A DNA stretch of 64,000 bases, taken from NCBI RefSeq assembly GCF_002744755.1, contig NZ_KZ319288.1, positions 186,001-250,000 of the forward strand, written 5' to 3'. The notes under the pieces were generated by a model. That model saw only the letters and a list, made by a program, of their open reading frames with translations. It made no database searches and was not told the origin of the DNA. The number at the start of each line of letters is the position of its first letter. Within the stretch, counting starts at the first letter, position 1. This DNA is from Leeuwenhoekiella nanhaiensis. GTDB taxonomy: Bacteria > Bacteroidota > Bacteroidia > Flavobacteriales > Flavobacteriaceae. Below are positions 50,137 through 58,832 of the stretch, in pieces. Made by a program: the position numbers and the translations under genes.

Positions 50137-50601
50137 ATGAAACAAACGAATACCATAAATATAAAAAACAAAAAGGCCCGCTTTGAATATGAGATTCTCG
50201 ATAAATACACCGCGGGAATCAAACTGGCAGGAACCGAAATTAAATCGATACGCGAAGGGAAAGCTTCTATCGCCGAAAGCTTTTGCGAGTTTGAAGGTGA
50301 TGAACTTTTTGTGATCAATATGACCATTCAGGAGTATTCACACGCCACTTACTTTAATCACAATCCCAAACAAAGCCGGAAGCTTTTGCTTAACCGTCGC
50401 GAGTTGAATAAATTGCTGAAAGAAGTACGCACCAGCGGTCTTACGATTGTACCGCTTCGGCTATTTATTAACGACCGCGGTCTGGCCAAAATGCAGATTG
50501 CCCTGGCAAAAGGTAAGAAGCTTTACGACAAACGTGAAGCCATTAAAGAACGGGATAGTAAGAAGAGACTGGGACAAATTAAAAAGGCATTTAATAATTA
50601 A
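50137..50601 (+). CDS. smpB: SsrA-binding protein SmpB
   Basis: 154 residues. Binds tmRNA and delivers it to stalled ribosomes. The family start is INIKNKKARFEYEILDKYTAG, then LAGTEIKSIREGKASI, HNPKQSRKLLLNRREL and the C-terminal tail KLYDKREAIKERDSKKRL, which threads into the mRNA channel. tmRNA itself was not seen nearby. It is read with the DUF5686 gene, 84 bases apart. Confidence 0.95.
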   Translation: MKQTNTINIKNKKARFEYEILDKYTAGIKLAGTEIKSIREGKASIAESFCEFEGDELFVINMTIQEYSHATYFNHNPKQSRKLLLNRRELNKLLKEVRTSGLTIVPLRLFINDRGLAKMQIALAKGKKLYDKREAIKERDSKKRLGQIKKAFNN

Positions 50602-50684
50602 TTGCAACCTATACCTGAGGCAGACGTCTTTAAATTAGAGATTTAACTTAATTACACCTTCCTAAGGGTGCCTAACAGGTATTT

Positions 50685-53153
50685 ATGATTCAAAAACTAC
50701 TTTTCTTCGCGCTGCTGCTTTTAAGTTTTACGTTGCAGGCTCAGGTTACCGGTCTGGTTACCGATGCAGACAACAACAGCCTGCCTTACGTAAATGTGTA
50801 CGTCAAAGATGCCACTCTGGGCACCACGACAAATGCTTCGGGAACCTACCAATTACAACTTGATAAACCGGGAACCTATACACTGGTATTTCAATTTTTA
50901 GGCTTTACCAAACAGGAAATTGAAATCAACCCACAACGCTTCCCCTATGTGCTCGATGTGACTTTAAAGCCGGAAACTACTTCGCTTGATGAAGTGGTTG
51001 TAGATGCAAAGTCTAATCCTGCAGATCGCATTATACGGGCTGTTATTGCCAAAAAATCTCAAATTCTGGAAAAGAAAAACGCCTATACTGCAGATTTTTA
51101 TTCCCGCGGAATCTGGCGCGTAGAAAATGCCCCTGAAAAATTCTTTGGGCAGGACATTGGCGATCTGGGCGGAGGGCTCGATTCTACCCGAAGCGGTATT
51201 GTCTATTTGAGCGAAACCCTTTCAAAAATCGCTGTGCGAAAGCCGGACGATTTTAAAGAAACCATCACGGCCAGTAAAGTAAGTGGCGATGATAACGGTT
51301 TTAGTTTTAACAGCGCTCAGGAAGCCGAATTTTCTTTCTACGACAACACCCTTGAAGTCAACACCGAGCTGGTCTCTCCTCTGGCCGACAATGCCTTTAA
51401 TTACTACACCTATAAGCTGGAAGGTGCTTTTCGCGAAGGCGATAAGCTCATCAATAAAATCACGGTAAGCCCAAAACGGGAAAACGACCGCATTTTTAGG
51501 GGAACCCTCTACATTGTGGAGGATGACTGGCAACTTTATGGCGTTGACCTTACTACCAATGGGGCTGCAATTCAGGTTCCGTTTATTGAATTTTTAGGGT
51601 TTAAACACAGTTTTAAATACGACGCCAATCTGGACTTATGGGTTAAAATTTCCCAGAATATCGACTTTAGTTTTAAAATGCTGGGCTTTGGTGGTAACGG
51701 AAGATTTACCGCAGTTTACAGCAATTACAATTTTAATCCGGATTTCGAGCGGGGCACCTTTACGCGCGAAGTCCTGAGTTTTAAACCCGAGGCTAATAAA
51801 AAAGATTCGGTTTTCTGGCAACTGGCACGCCCGGTGCCGCTTACGCTTGAGGAGCGCAACGACTACACGTTTAAAGACAGCTTGCAGGAAAAGCGCAACT
51901 CAAAACCATATAAAGATTCCGTTGACAGCGTAAGGAACCGTTTTAGTCTTGCAGATCCTATTCTGGGTTACAGCTATCAAAATTCATATAAGAGATGGAG
52001 GCTGAGTTACGAAGGCCCTATTACGACTATCAATTTCAATACGGTTCAGGGTTTTAATGCCTTTGCGGGCCTATCTTACAACAGCTGGACCGAAGATTAC
52101 AAGCAGGCTTTTAGTGTATCGGCGCAGGCTAATTATGGACTGGATGATGAGCGCTTAAGGCTTACGGGGCGTATTGCCAAACGCTTTAACCGAACCAGCA
52201 GAAGTGTGCTGTCACTTACAGGAGGTATCAAAGCGCAGCAATTTAATGCTGAAGAACCCATCACCAGACTGGGCAACTCCTTCTCTACCCTCATCTGGAA
52301 GCGTAATCATATAAAACTCTATGATCTGGAGTTTGTGCGTTTGGCCTATAGCGAAGAATTGGTAAATGGATTGCAATTGAGCGCCCAACTGGGTTATGAG
52401 CAGCGCAGTCCGCTATTTAACACCACAGATCAGACCTTTTTTGACTGGGATTTTGGGTACACTTCAAACAATCCCCTGGCACCGGATGATTTCAACACTG
52501 CGGCTTTTAATAAACACAGTCTGGCAAAGTTAAACCTTCAGGCGGTGATTCATTTTGACCAAAAATATATGAGCTACCCTGATGGTAAATTCAATCTGGA
52601 TGAGTCTAAATACCCTACTTTAATTGTAGGCGCTGAGCAGGCGTTTGCAGGTAGCGACAAGCAGTACAATTTCACCGAAATAAAAGCCGAGCTGCGCCAG
52701 GAACTCAGTCTGGGGAATAAAGGGATATTGGGATATGCATTCAGCGGCGGTACCTTTTTTAATGCAGATGGAATCAGTTTTGTGGACTATCAGCATTTTA
52801 ACGGCAATCGCACCTACCTCAATTTCAGGGATACGCGTCTTACAGGCTTCAACAATATGCCCTATTATGAGTACAGCACCAGAAACAGCTTTTTTGAAGT
52901 ACATGTTGAGCACAACTTTAAAGGTTTTATCCTGGGTAAGATTCCGGGAATACGCGCGTTAAATCTTAATCTAATTGGTGGCGTGCATACGCTCTCCACT
53001 TTAGAAAACAAGCCCTATACCGAGTTAAACCTGGGCCTAGACAATCTGGGCCTTGGCAAGTTTAAGTTTTTCAGGCTTGATTATGTGCATTCTTTTTTTG
53101 GAGGCGGAAGCGAGCAGGCGGTTGTTTTGGGCTTTAAACTTTCAACGAATTAA
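50685..53153 (+). CDS. DUF5686 outer-membrane protein with carboxypeptidase-like regulatory domain
   Basis: 822 residues with a signal peptide (MIQKLLFFALLLLSFTLQAQ). Residues about 21-105 are a CarboxypepD_reg-like beta domain (VTGLVTDADNNSLPYVNVYV, GTTTNASGTYQL). The rest matches DUF5686 (RIIRAVIAKKSQ, FRGTLYIVEDDWQLYGVDL) and ends in a region rich in alternating aromatic and polar beta strands, consistent with an outer membrane barrel. It is a Bacteroidetes-specific family; function unknown. It follows smpB. Confidence 0.88.
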   Translation: MIQKLLFFALLLLSFTLQAQVTGLVTDADNNSLPYVNVYVKDATLGTTTNASGTYQLQLDKPGTYTLVFQFLGFTKQEIEINPQRFPYVLDVTLKPETTSLDEVVVDAKSNPADRIIRAVIAKKSQILEKKNAYTADFYSRGIWRVENAPEKFFGQDIGDLGGGLDSTRSGIVYLSETLSKIAVRKPDDFKETITASKVSGDDNGFSFNSAQEAEFSFYDNTLEVNTELVSPLADNAFNYYTYKLEGAFREGDKLINKITVSPKRENDRIFRGTLYIVEDDWQLYGVDLTTNGAAIQVPFIEFLGFKHSFKYDANLDLWVKISQNIDFSFKMLGFGGNGRFTAVYSNYNFNPDFERGTFTREVLSFKPEANKKDSVFWQLARPVPLTLEERNDYTFKDSLQEKRNSKPYKDSVDSVRNRFSLADPILGYSYQNSYKRWRLSYEGPITTINFNTVQGFNAFAGLSYNSWTEDYKQAFSVSAQANYGLDDERLRLTGRIAKRFNRTSRSVLSLTGGIKAQQFNAEEPITRLGNSFSTLIWKRNHIKLYDLEFVRLAYSEELVNGLQLSAQLGYEQRSPLFNTTDQTFFDWDFGYTSNNPLAPDDFNTAAFNKHSLAKLNLQAVIHFDQKYMSYPDGKFNLDESKYPTLIVGAEQAFAGSDKQYNFTEIKAELRQELSLGNKGILGYAFSGGTFFNADGISFVDYQHFNGNRTYLNFRDTRLTGFNNMPYYEYSTRNSFFEVHVEHNFKGFILGKIPGIRALNLNLIGGVHTLSTLENKPYTELNLGLDNLGLGKFKFFRLDYVHSFFGGGSEQAVVLGFKLSTN

Positions 53154-53233
53154 TTCGGAAAGCCCATAAAGGGAATTACATCACGAATAGCATTTAAAAA
53201 TTGATGATTGGTATATACTAAAATCTTGTGTAG

Positions 53234-53749
53234 ATGAAAAAGAACCGGCAACCTGAGGTCTGGCTGCGTGGACCTGTCCCAGACGTCCCTCAACTTCTGC
53301 AACCTGCAGCTCACGCTCTATTGCAGACTTGTGAAGAGTTACCGGTCTGGCTAGAAGGTTTTGACGAGAAGGAACTGTGGACAAAACCTGCAGGAAGAGC
53401 CAGCGTGGGTTTTCATCTTCAGCATTTAACAGGGGTCTTAGACCGAATGATGACTTATGCCAAAGCTGAAAAACTAACGGAAGCCCAATTCGAGTACTTG
53501 AGAAACGAAGGAACTGAGCAGGAAACTAGCAGTGTTGACGAATTAATCGCGGCCTTTGAGCAAAAAGTAACTGAAGCTCTGGCTTATTTTAAAACGCTGG
53601 AAACTTCCATTTTACTTGAGGAGCGAAAAGTTGGCAGAAAAGCCTTACCTTCTACTACTTTAGGACTTTTATTTCACGCTGCCGAGCACAGCCAAAGGCA
53701 TTTAGGACAAATTGTAGTGACGGCGAGCCTTTTTAAACCGAAGGATTAA
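53234..53749 (+). CDS. DinB family protein
   Basis: 171 residues, four-helix-bundle DinB/YfiT-like protein. Metal-binding histidines appear as VGFHLQHLTG and as HAAEHSQRHLGQ, which fits the family's three-His site. Such proteins include thiol transferases (BstA type), but the activity of this one is unknown. It is separated by 80 bases from the DUF5686 gene and by 56 from the ALDH gene. Confidence 0.85.
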   Translation: MKKNRQPEVWLRGPVPDVPQLLQPAAHALLQTCEELPVWLEGFDEKELWTKPAGRASVGFHLQHLTGVLDRMMTYAKAEKLTEAQFEYLRNEGTEQETSSVDELIAAFEQKVTEALAYFKTLETSILLEERKVGRKALPSTTLGLLFHAAEHSQRHLGQIVVTASLFKPKD

Positions 53750-53805
53750 AACCAAATCTTTCGTTTAAACGTATATGAAAGACCCTAAATCATTAAAACA
53801 ACACC

Positions 53806-55230
53806 TTGACCTCGACAGTAGAAAATGCTCCAAACGATCTCCAGGCTATTTCTGAGAGACAAAAACACTTTTATAATCAGGGATTAACCCGTGATGTTTA
53901 TTACCGTATTCAGCATTTAAAACGTTTAAAAAACGTGCTGTTGCGTTATGAAGATGAAATTTGTGACGCGCTGCACCGGGATTTTAGAAAGCCCGTTTAT
54001 GAAACGGAACTCAGCGAATTTTTAATTGTTCTGCTTGAATTAAAAAGCCTGATTAAAAACTGCAAGAGTTGGGCAAAACCCCGATATGTTCTGCCAAGTC
54101 TGGTGAACTTCCCTTCAGTTTCAAAAATCTACAAACAGCCTTTTGGCAGCATACTGATTATCGCTCCCTGGAACTATCCGTTTCAATTGGTAATGGCTCC
54201 CCTAATCGCGGCAATAGCTGCAGGTAACACGGCTGTTATCAAACCCAGCGAACTCACGCCGAATACGGCTTCCGTTTTAGAAAAAATAATAGCCGAAGTT
54301 TTTGAACCGGGCTATGTTGATCTGGTTCAGGGAGATGCACAGGTAGCCAAAGCCCTGCTAAACCTAAAATGGGACTATATCTTTTTTACCGGAAGCTCTC
54401 GTGTAGGTAAAATTGTTTATGAGGCAGCTGCAAAGCATCTTACTCCGGTCACATTAGAGTTGGGTGGTAAAAACCCATGTATCATAGACGAGACTGCACC
54501 ATTGGAGCTCAGTGCAAAACGTATAGTTTGGGGTAAAATCGTAAATGCGGGACAAACCTGTATAGCGCCTGATTATCTTCTTGTTGAGGAAGGCATAAAA
54601 GACAAACTGCTTTTAGCTCTAAAAACAGAATTGCAGAGGGCTTTGGGTTCTGACCCTAAAAAGTCACCAGACTACGCCCGAATTATAAATAACTCAAATT
54701 TTAAACGTCTCAAAGCCCTGCTTGAAGATCAACAGGTACTATATGGTGGTGATTCCGATGCTTTAGAAAACTATATAGCTCCTACTATTCTGGATATGGG
54801 AATGCTTGATCCGGATATTGCATTCAACGAATTACCTGAAGTTTTACAGGACGAAATTTTTGGTCCCATTCTACCTGTCTTAACCTATAAAAATCAGGAA
54901 GATGTGCAGGATTGGATCGAGAAATACGATAAACCGCTAGCCGTATACCTGTTTTCGAAAAACAAAAAACTGAAAAATAAAATACTTAATGAACTGGCAT
55001 TTGGAGGCGGCGTTATCAATGATGTGGTTTCGCAATTCTTAAATCCCCGGCTTCCCTTTGGTGGCGTAGGAAACAGTGGTCTGGGGTCTTATCACGGTAA
55101 ACATTCCTTTGATACTTTTTCACATAATAAATCTATGGTACATAAGGCAACCTGGATCGATTTGAACATCAGGTATGCCCCCTATTCCAAAAAGCTGAAA
55201 ATCTTTAAACGTTTAAGAAAATACTTTTAG
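53806..55230 (+). CDS. Aldehyde dehydrogenase (class 3-like)
   Basis: 474 residues, NAD(P)-dependent oxidation of aldehydes. The N-terminus RDVYYRIQHLKRLKNVLLRYE matches the class 3/CalB-like branch. Catalytic Glu lies in VTLELGGKNP and Cys in NAGQTCIAPDYLL; the cofactor-binding segment is FFTGSSRVGK. The C-terminal hydrophobic/basic tail (YSKKLKIFKRLRKYF) recalls the membrane-associated tail of fatty aldehyde dehydrogenases. It starts at TTG because a TAA stop at 53794-53796 blocks earlier starts and no in-frame ATG is near. Confidence 0.88.
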   Translation: MTSTVENAPNDLQAISERQKHFYNQGLTRDVYYRIQHLKRLKNVLLRYEDEICDALHRDFRKPVYETELSEFLIVLLELKSLIKNCKSWAKPRYVLPSLVNFPSVSKIYKQPFGSILIIAPWNYPFQLVMAPLIAAIAAGNTAVIKPSELTPNTASVLEKIIAEVFEPGYVDLVQGDAQVAKALLNLKWDYIFFTGSSRVGKIVYEAAAKHLTPVTLELGGKNPCIIDETAPLELSAKRIVWGKIVNAGQTCIAPDYLLVEEGIKDKLLLALKTELQRALGSDPKKSPDYARIINNSNFKRLKALLEDQQVLYGGDSDALENYIAPTILDMGMLDPDIAFNELPEVLQDEIFGPILPVLTYKNQEDVQDWIEKYDKPLAVYLFSKNKKLKNKILNELAFGGGVINDVVSQFLNPRLPFGGVGNSGLGSYHGKHSFDTFSHNKSMVHKATWIDLNIRYAPYSKKLKIFKRLRKYF

Positions 55231-55877
55231 GTCTCTACGATCTTATGCTTCAATGCGTAAAGTACCAGACCAATGCGGCTGCGCACTTCGAGTTTTTTGA
55301 ACAGGGTGTCGCGGTAATTATCTATGGTCTTTGGGCTCAGGCACATTTCACTGGCGATTTCCTTATAGGTTTTATCAGAGCAGGCCAGCTCCATAAACTC
55401 GAGCTCACGTTCTGAAAATGAAGCAATCCCATCCTCATCATCTCGTTTTGAAAAGCCACTCAGTAAAGCGGAAGTCACATTATCTGTATAAAAATGCCCT
55501 TTGTTTACCACTTCTTTTAACGCGTTGTGTAGCGTGTCTGGATGTATATCTTTAAGCAGGTAGCCCTTACTGCCGGCTTTGAGCATCTGTATGATGGTTT
55601 CTTCATCGTCATCCATAGAAAGGGCGATGGTTTTGATGTCTGGTTTGTGCTCGTTAAGCCAGTTAATCGTCTCAAAACCATTCATAACGGGCATATTGAT
55701 ATCCAGGAGAATGATATCAGGGTCACGGGTTACGGTGCTTAGTTTATTGATCAGGTCGTTGCCATTGCGCGCCATAAAAGCTACATCAAAACCATCAAAA
55801 CTGTTTATCAGCCCTTGAAGGGATTGCGCAAATAGAACATGATCGTCAACAACACCTACTAGGCGGTTAGTCATCAT
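55227..55877 (-). CDS. LuxR/NarL family response regulator
   Basis: 216 residues. The receiver domain has VVDDHVLFAQSL with the acidic pair, LLDINMPVMNGFE with the phospho-acceptor Asp, and LKAGSKGYLLKDI with the conserved Lys. The C-terminal HTH is SERELEFMELACSDKTYKEIA and MCLSPKTIDNYRDTLFKKLEVRSR. The kinase gene lies upstream (55951-56745), so they form a two-component pair. A TAnnTTTG-type promoter lies before the start. Alternative start one codon in. Confidence 0.92.
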   Translation of the reverse strand: MMTNRLVGVVDDHVLFAQSLQGLINSFDGFDVAFMARNGNDLINKLSTVTRDPDIILLDINMPVMNGFETINWLNEHKPDIKTIALSMDDDEETIIQMLKAGSKGYLLKDIHPDTLHNALKEVVNKGHFYTDNVTSALLSGFSKRDDEDGIASFSERELEFMELACSDKTYKEIASEMCLSPKTIDNYRDTLFKKLEVRSRIGLVLYALKHKIVET

Positions 55878-55915
55878 TTCAGATTTTTGTTAGTTGTTGG
55901 GACTTTTTGGTTATT

Positions 55916-55943
55916 CAAATATAAAACTAAATAACGAAGCAAA
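55916..55943 (-). promoter_or_regulatory. Candidate promoter for the response regulator gene
   Basis: Read on the minus strand: a TTTG -33 element (55940-55943) and TATATTTG (55916-55923), spaced by 16 bases, an exact TAnnTTTG -7 box. It lies 39 bases before the response regulator start and after the kinase stop, so the regulator can be transcribed separately from the kinase. Confidence 0.6.
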
Positions 55944-55950
55944 GCCATTT

Positions 55951-56745
55951 CTATTTTCTCAAATAATTGATTATTAAAGAAGTGCCCTTGCTTTTTTGGG
56001 ATGACAAATCAAAATCAGCATTGATAAGTGCTGCGCGACTGCGCATATTGATAAGACCGGAACTGGAACTTACCTGCTCTATATTAAAGCCGATTCCGTC
56101 GTCTTTTGCCAGAATATGTAAACGATCACGGGTAAACCGGAAAAGTACCTGCAAATGAGCTGCCTTTGCATGTTTAATCACATTGGTCAAAAACTCCTGA
56201 ATGATTCGGAACAGGATTAAAGCATCATTTTGCGGAGGTTTCCAGTTATCACCTTCTACAATTAGCGAAGTTTTTAAAATACCCAGTTTATCAAGGCGAT
56301 TAAGCTCATAGCGTACACTTTCTGCAAGACCTACCTGAGTAATGACCTCATTATTCAGGTTTCGGGATACCGCGCGTATTTCCATAAGGCATTTACTCAC
56401 CAGTCCGCGTATGTCGTCAAGTGTATTCTCCCGGTCAATTTCATTCTTTCGGTGAAGCATATTCAGCTCCAGATTAGCTACTGAAAGCAGCTGACCGATA
56501 TTGTCGTGAAGTTCCCAGCTCACATTCTTCAGGGTAGCTTCCTGAATCTCAAGCTGGGTGCGGGTTAATTCTTCCTGATAACGCAATTCGGCCTTATTCC
56601 GTTCGGTAATAAATAGGATTTTGCGCTTTTGAAAAATAGAAAACAACACAATAACCAGAATCAAAAGTAAAAGCAGTACAAGAGAGCATACTACGACCAG
56701 TAACTCCATTGTTGGCAATACATCCTGTTCAAAAAAAGGGTTCAT
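55951..56745 (-). CDS. Sensor histidine kinase (HisKA_3 type)
   Basis: 264 residues. One membrane helix (about 14-38), a coiled coil rich in Glu/Arg (TERNKAELRYQEELTRTQLE), and the HisKA_3 phosphoacceptor motif WELHDNIGQLLSVA, then an HATPase domain with LIVEGDNWKPPQNDA and DDGIGFNIEQV. It lacks a recognisable ligand domain, so it may sense through partner proteins. It is upstream of the response regulator and downstream of a six-helix membrane protein gene. Confidence 0.88.
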   Translation of the reverse strand: MNPFFEQDVLPTMELLVVVCSLVLLLLLILVIVLFSIFQKRKILFITERNKAELRYQEELTRTQLEIQEATLKNVSWELHDNIGQLLSVANLELNMLHRKNEIDRENTLDDIRGLVSKCLMEIRAVSRNLNNEVITQVGLAESVRYELNRLDKLGILKTSLIVEGDNWKPPQNDALILFRIIQEFLTNVIKHAKAAHLQVLFRFTRDRLHILAKDDGIGFNIEQVSSSSGLINMRSRAALINADFDLSSQKSKGTSLIINYLRK

Positions 56746-56788
56746 ACCTCCTTGTGTTAATTTTAATCTTTCAGATTTATAAATCCTT

Positions 56789-57439
56789 TTAAGACTTATG
56801 TTCTATTTTATTCCGATTGGCCTGTATAAAGGCTATCGAGAAGCAACAATACTGTATACAATTGATCAAAAACAAAGTGACATTCAGAATTACAGGATTT
56901 TCACGGTTAATAAAACTTAGGGTCAGGTAAAATGGTAAATAAGTTACGCAATACACTAAAATACCGAAGGAAATCCAGAAATAAGGCGATTGGGTGATGT
57001 GAAGAATAACTTCACGGGTTAGCATTTCCATAAAATAAAAACCAACGGCTACAATTAAAAAAAGCACACCAAGCGTAAAAGATAAGGTCACATCCTCACC
57101 TAAAAAATTGTCAAGATAAAAGCTTTCAAAAGTCCAAAATAGTAGAAAGATGAAAAAAAAGATTTTCAGTACCAGTTTCCGCTTAGCACCATCTAATAGA
57201 CTATGATACCAGGCAAGAAAGAAGCAGAAATGTATTAAAACGTAAACATTATACAAGGCATAGTTTGGCAATCCAAAAACCGGGAAAGATATGCCGGCAA
57301 GGATTTCATTTATTGCTACATAAATGAGAAAAAAAAATACATACTTCAACTGAAAGTCTTTAAACTCTCTATACTTTACGATCCCAATAACAACCGCTAT
57401 CAACTCAAGGTATTGTGAATACGCGCCCAACTCTTTCAT
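56789..57439 (-). CDS. Six- to seven-helix membrane protein upstream of the sensor kinase
   Basis: 216 residues with seven hydrophobic stretches (about 9-24, 31-50, 62-80, 90-108, 114-138, 151-172 and 182-204), with few charged residues. No known family is recognised, although it resembles membrane proteins often next to HisKA_3 kinases in Bacteroidetes. It is 43 bases from the kinase start on the same strand, so probably co-transcribed. It may serve as a membrane sensor for the kinase (inference). Confidence 0.6.
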   Translation of the reverse strand: MKELGAYSQYLELIAVVIGIVKYREFKDFQLKYVFFFLIYVAINEILAGISFPVFGLPNYALYNVYVLIHFCFFLAWYHSLLDGAKRKLVLKIFFFIFLLFWTFESFYLDNFLGEDVTLSFTLGVLFLIVAVGFYFMEMLTREVILHITQSPYFWISFGILVYCVTYLPFYLTLSFINRENPVILNVTLFLINCIQYCCFSIAFIQANRNKIEHKS

Positions 57440-57521
57440 GACTAAAGTATTAGATTGATTTTTTATAAATCATCTCAAGCTGTATAGGGATTGCATTAAA
57501 TACACGATTAAATTAAATGTA

Positions 57522-58016
57522 TTAGTAACCTGTTCCCGGCGGAGTTCGCGAATGACCCATATTTAAAGGGGCTATCTCAAGGTCTGCATCCTCCTGAAAG
57601 GAACTAAAGAGGTTAAGACTACCCTGCTGGGTTGTGGAAGTCCCTGTAGGCACAATAAAAAGCGTAGAATAGCCCGCAACTTCCTGATTGCCATATGAAC
57701 GGGGATAAGCCCCAAAATACACCCGAAGACCAGTTACCTCCTGACCTTTTTCTTTTGCCTGAGACCGGGCATAGGCTATATAATCTTCAAGATCCTGAAT
57801 TGACCACCAGCTGGAGCGGTTATCTTTAATACCTAACTGCTCCGAAATAAGCGCGTGGCGGGTTTCACCATACGTGCGATCAAGCATTTTAGCTTCTTTA
57901 ATCGGAATAACTCCTTTGGGTGGTTTTACCACTTTAGTTTCCGGCTCCGCACAACCAATTAGGCTAAAAAATAAAACGGACGCAACTAAAACCCATCCTG
58001 ATTTTATAAAACTCAT
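57522..58016 (-). CDS. Lipoprotein, unknown function
   Basis: 164 residues. The signal peptide ends FFSLIGCAEPE, a lipobox. A Lys/Pro-rich stretch (KVVKPPKGVIPIKEAKML) precedes a domain with SWWSIQDLEDYIAYARSQ and VYFGAYPRSYG. No family is recognised. It lies directly before the eCIS cluster but is read on the other strand; the 216-base gap holds a palindrome and the eCIS promoter. Whether it has a role with the tail complex is unknown. Confidence 0.65.
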   Translation of the reverse strand: MSFIKSGWVLVASVLFFSLIGCAEPETKVVKPPKGVIPIKEAKMLDRTYGETRHALISEQLGIKDNRSSWWSIQDLEDYIAYARSQAKEKGQEVTGLRVYFGAYPRSYGNQEVAGYSTLFIVPTGTSTTQQGSLNLFSSFQEDADLEIAPLNMGHSRTPPGTGY

Positions 58017-58090
58017 AAATTCTAATTTTTTAATTACAGTTTCTAAAGTACCGTTTTAAACCACATCCTACTGCCTCTGGATGCGAAATA

Positions 58091-58105
58091 GGGGGAAATA
58101 CCCCC
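58091..58105. promoter_or_regulatory. Palindrome GGGGGAAATACCCCC between the lipoprotein and eCIS genes
   Basis: A perfect five-base GC inverted repeat with the loop AAATA, in the 216-base gap between the divergent 57522-58016 gene and the eCIS operon. It is 142 bases upstream of the eCIS start and 76 upstream of the lipoprotein start. The most likely role is a regulator binding site; the neighbouring LuxR-type regulator is a candidate, but nothing shows this directly. Confidence 0.4.
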
Positions 58106-58195
58106 AACCGATAAGGATATACCACTTTTGAAAAACAGGGAAATCAGATACTGAATTTCAGGGTTTTACAGCCTCTCTCCTTCTGCTATCCTGAA

Positions 58196-58203
58196 TACAT
58201 TTG
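58196..58203 (+). promoter_or_regulatory. Candidate promoter -7 element TACATTTG of the eCIS operon
   Basis: An exact TAnnTTTG box 29 bases before the start of the first eCIS gene. The -33 element is not evident, so the promoter may need an activator. All following genes in the window are on the plus strand with short gaps. Confidence 0.55.
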
Positions 58204-58232
58204 AGGAAGACAAAAAAACCACTCTCCAAAAT

Positions 58233-58832
58233 ATGCTTTACGAAGCCCTTGAAATACTACGGGAACAACTGGCAAATTATCTAAATGATAGCGGCCTGGG
58301 TAGCGATAAGGTAGCGCTAGACGCTATTGCGCATTTTATAGACAATCCCAATAAAGACAATGAGGCTTTAGATAATAAGGTGATTCTCTCCTTGCTGAGT
58401 CTTCAGGAAGAAACCAGCCTCAAGAACCAGCGCAATATGAGATTCCAAAACGGAAATCCGGTTTACACCAACAATCCGGTTAATGTACACGCTTATATTC
58501 TTTTTACCTGCAACCGCAGTGATTATGCATTTTCACTGCGATCTTTAGCTGCGATCATTGCATTCTTTCAGGGAAAAAACATCTTTAACCATAAGAATAC
58601 CGTGTTTTCACGCAATACCCAGGTGATGCGTGATGTAACCGAATTCTACTTTACGCTAGATCTCTATACGCCCACTTTTGAAGAGCTCAACTACATCTGG
58701 AGTATGCACGGTGGTAAGGCTTACCCGGCAGCTCTTTACAAACTGAATTTATTGAGCCTCGAGCGCGAACACAGTCTTAAGGAGGGTGCACCACTTACTC
58801 AGGTACAAACGCAGTATAAACACATCAACTAA
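58233..58832 (+). CDS. DUF4255 (Pvc16-type) protein, first gene of the eCIS
   Basis: 199 residues: MLYEALEILREQLANYLND, DNKVILSLLSLQEETSLKN and RDVTEFYFTLDLYTPTFEELNYIWS match the DUF4255 family, the Pvc16/Afp16 group, which caps or terminates the tail and sheath in eCIS particles. It marks the type of system. The stop overlaps the next start (TAATG). The family is also found in phage-like clusters, but the following genes agree with eCIS. Confidence 0.85.
   Translation: MLYEALEILREQLANYLNDSGLGSDKVALDAIAHFIDNPNKDNEALDNKVILSLLSLQEETSLKNQRNMRFQNGNPVYTNNPVNVHAYILFTCNRSDYAFSLRSLAAIIAFFQGKNIFNHKNTVFSRNTQVMRDVTEFYFTLDLYTPTFEELNYIWSMHGGKAYPAALYKLNLLSLEREHSLKEGAPLTQVQTQYKHIN

Noticed and set aside
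50602-50684. tmRNA next to smpB
   Set aside because: The gaps around smpB are too short or contain no tRNA-like acceptor stem or tag-peptide frame.
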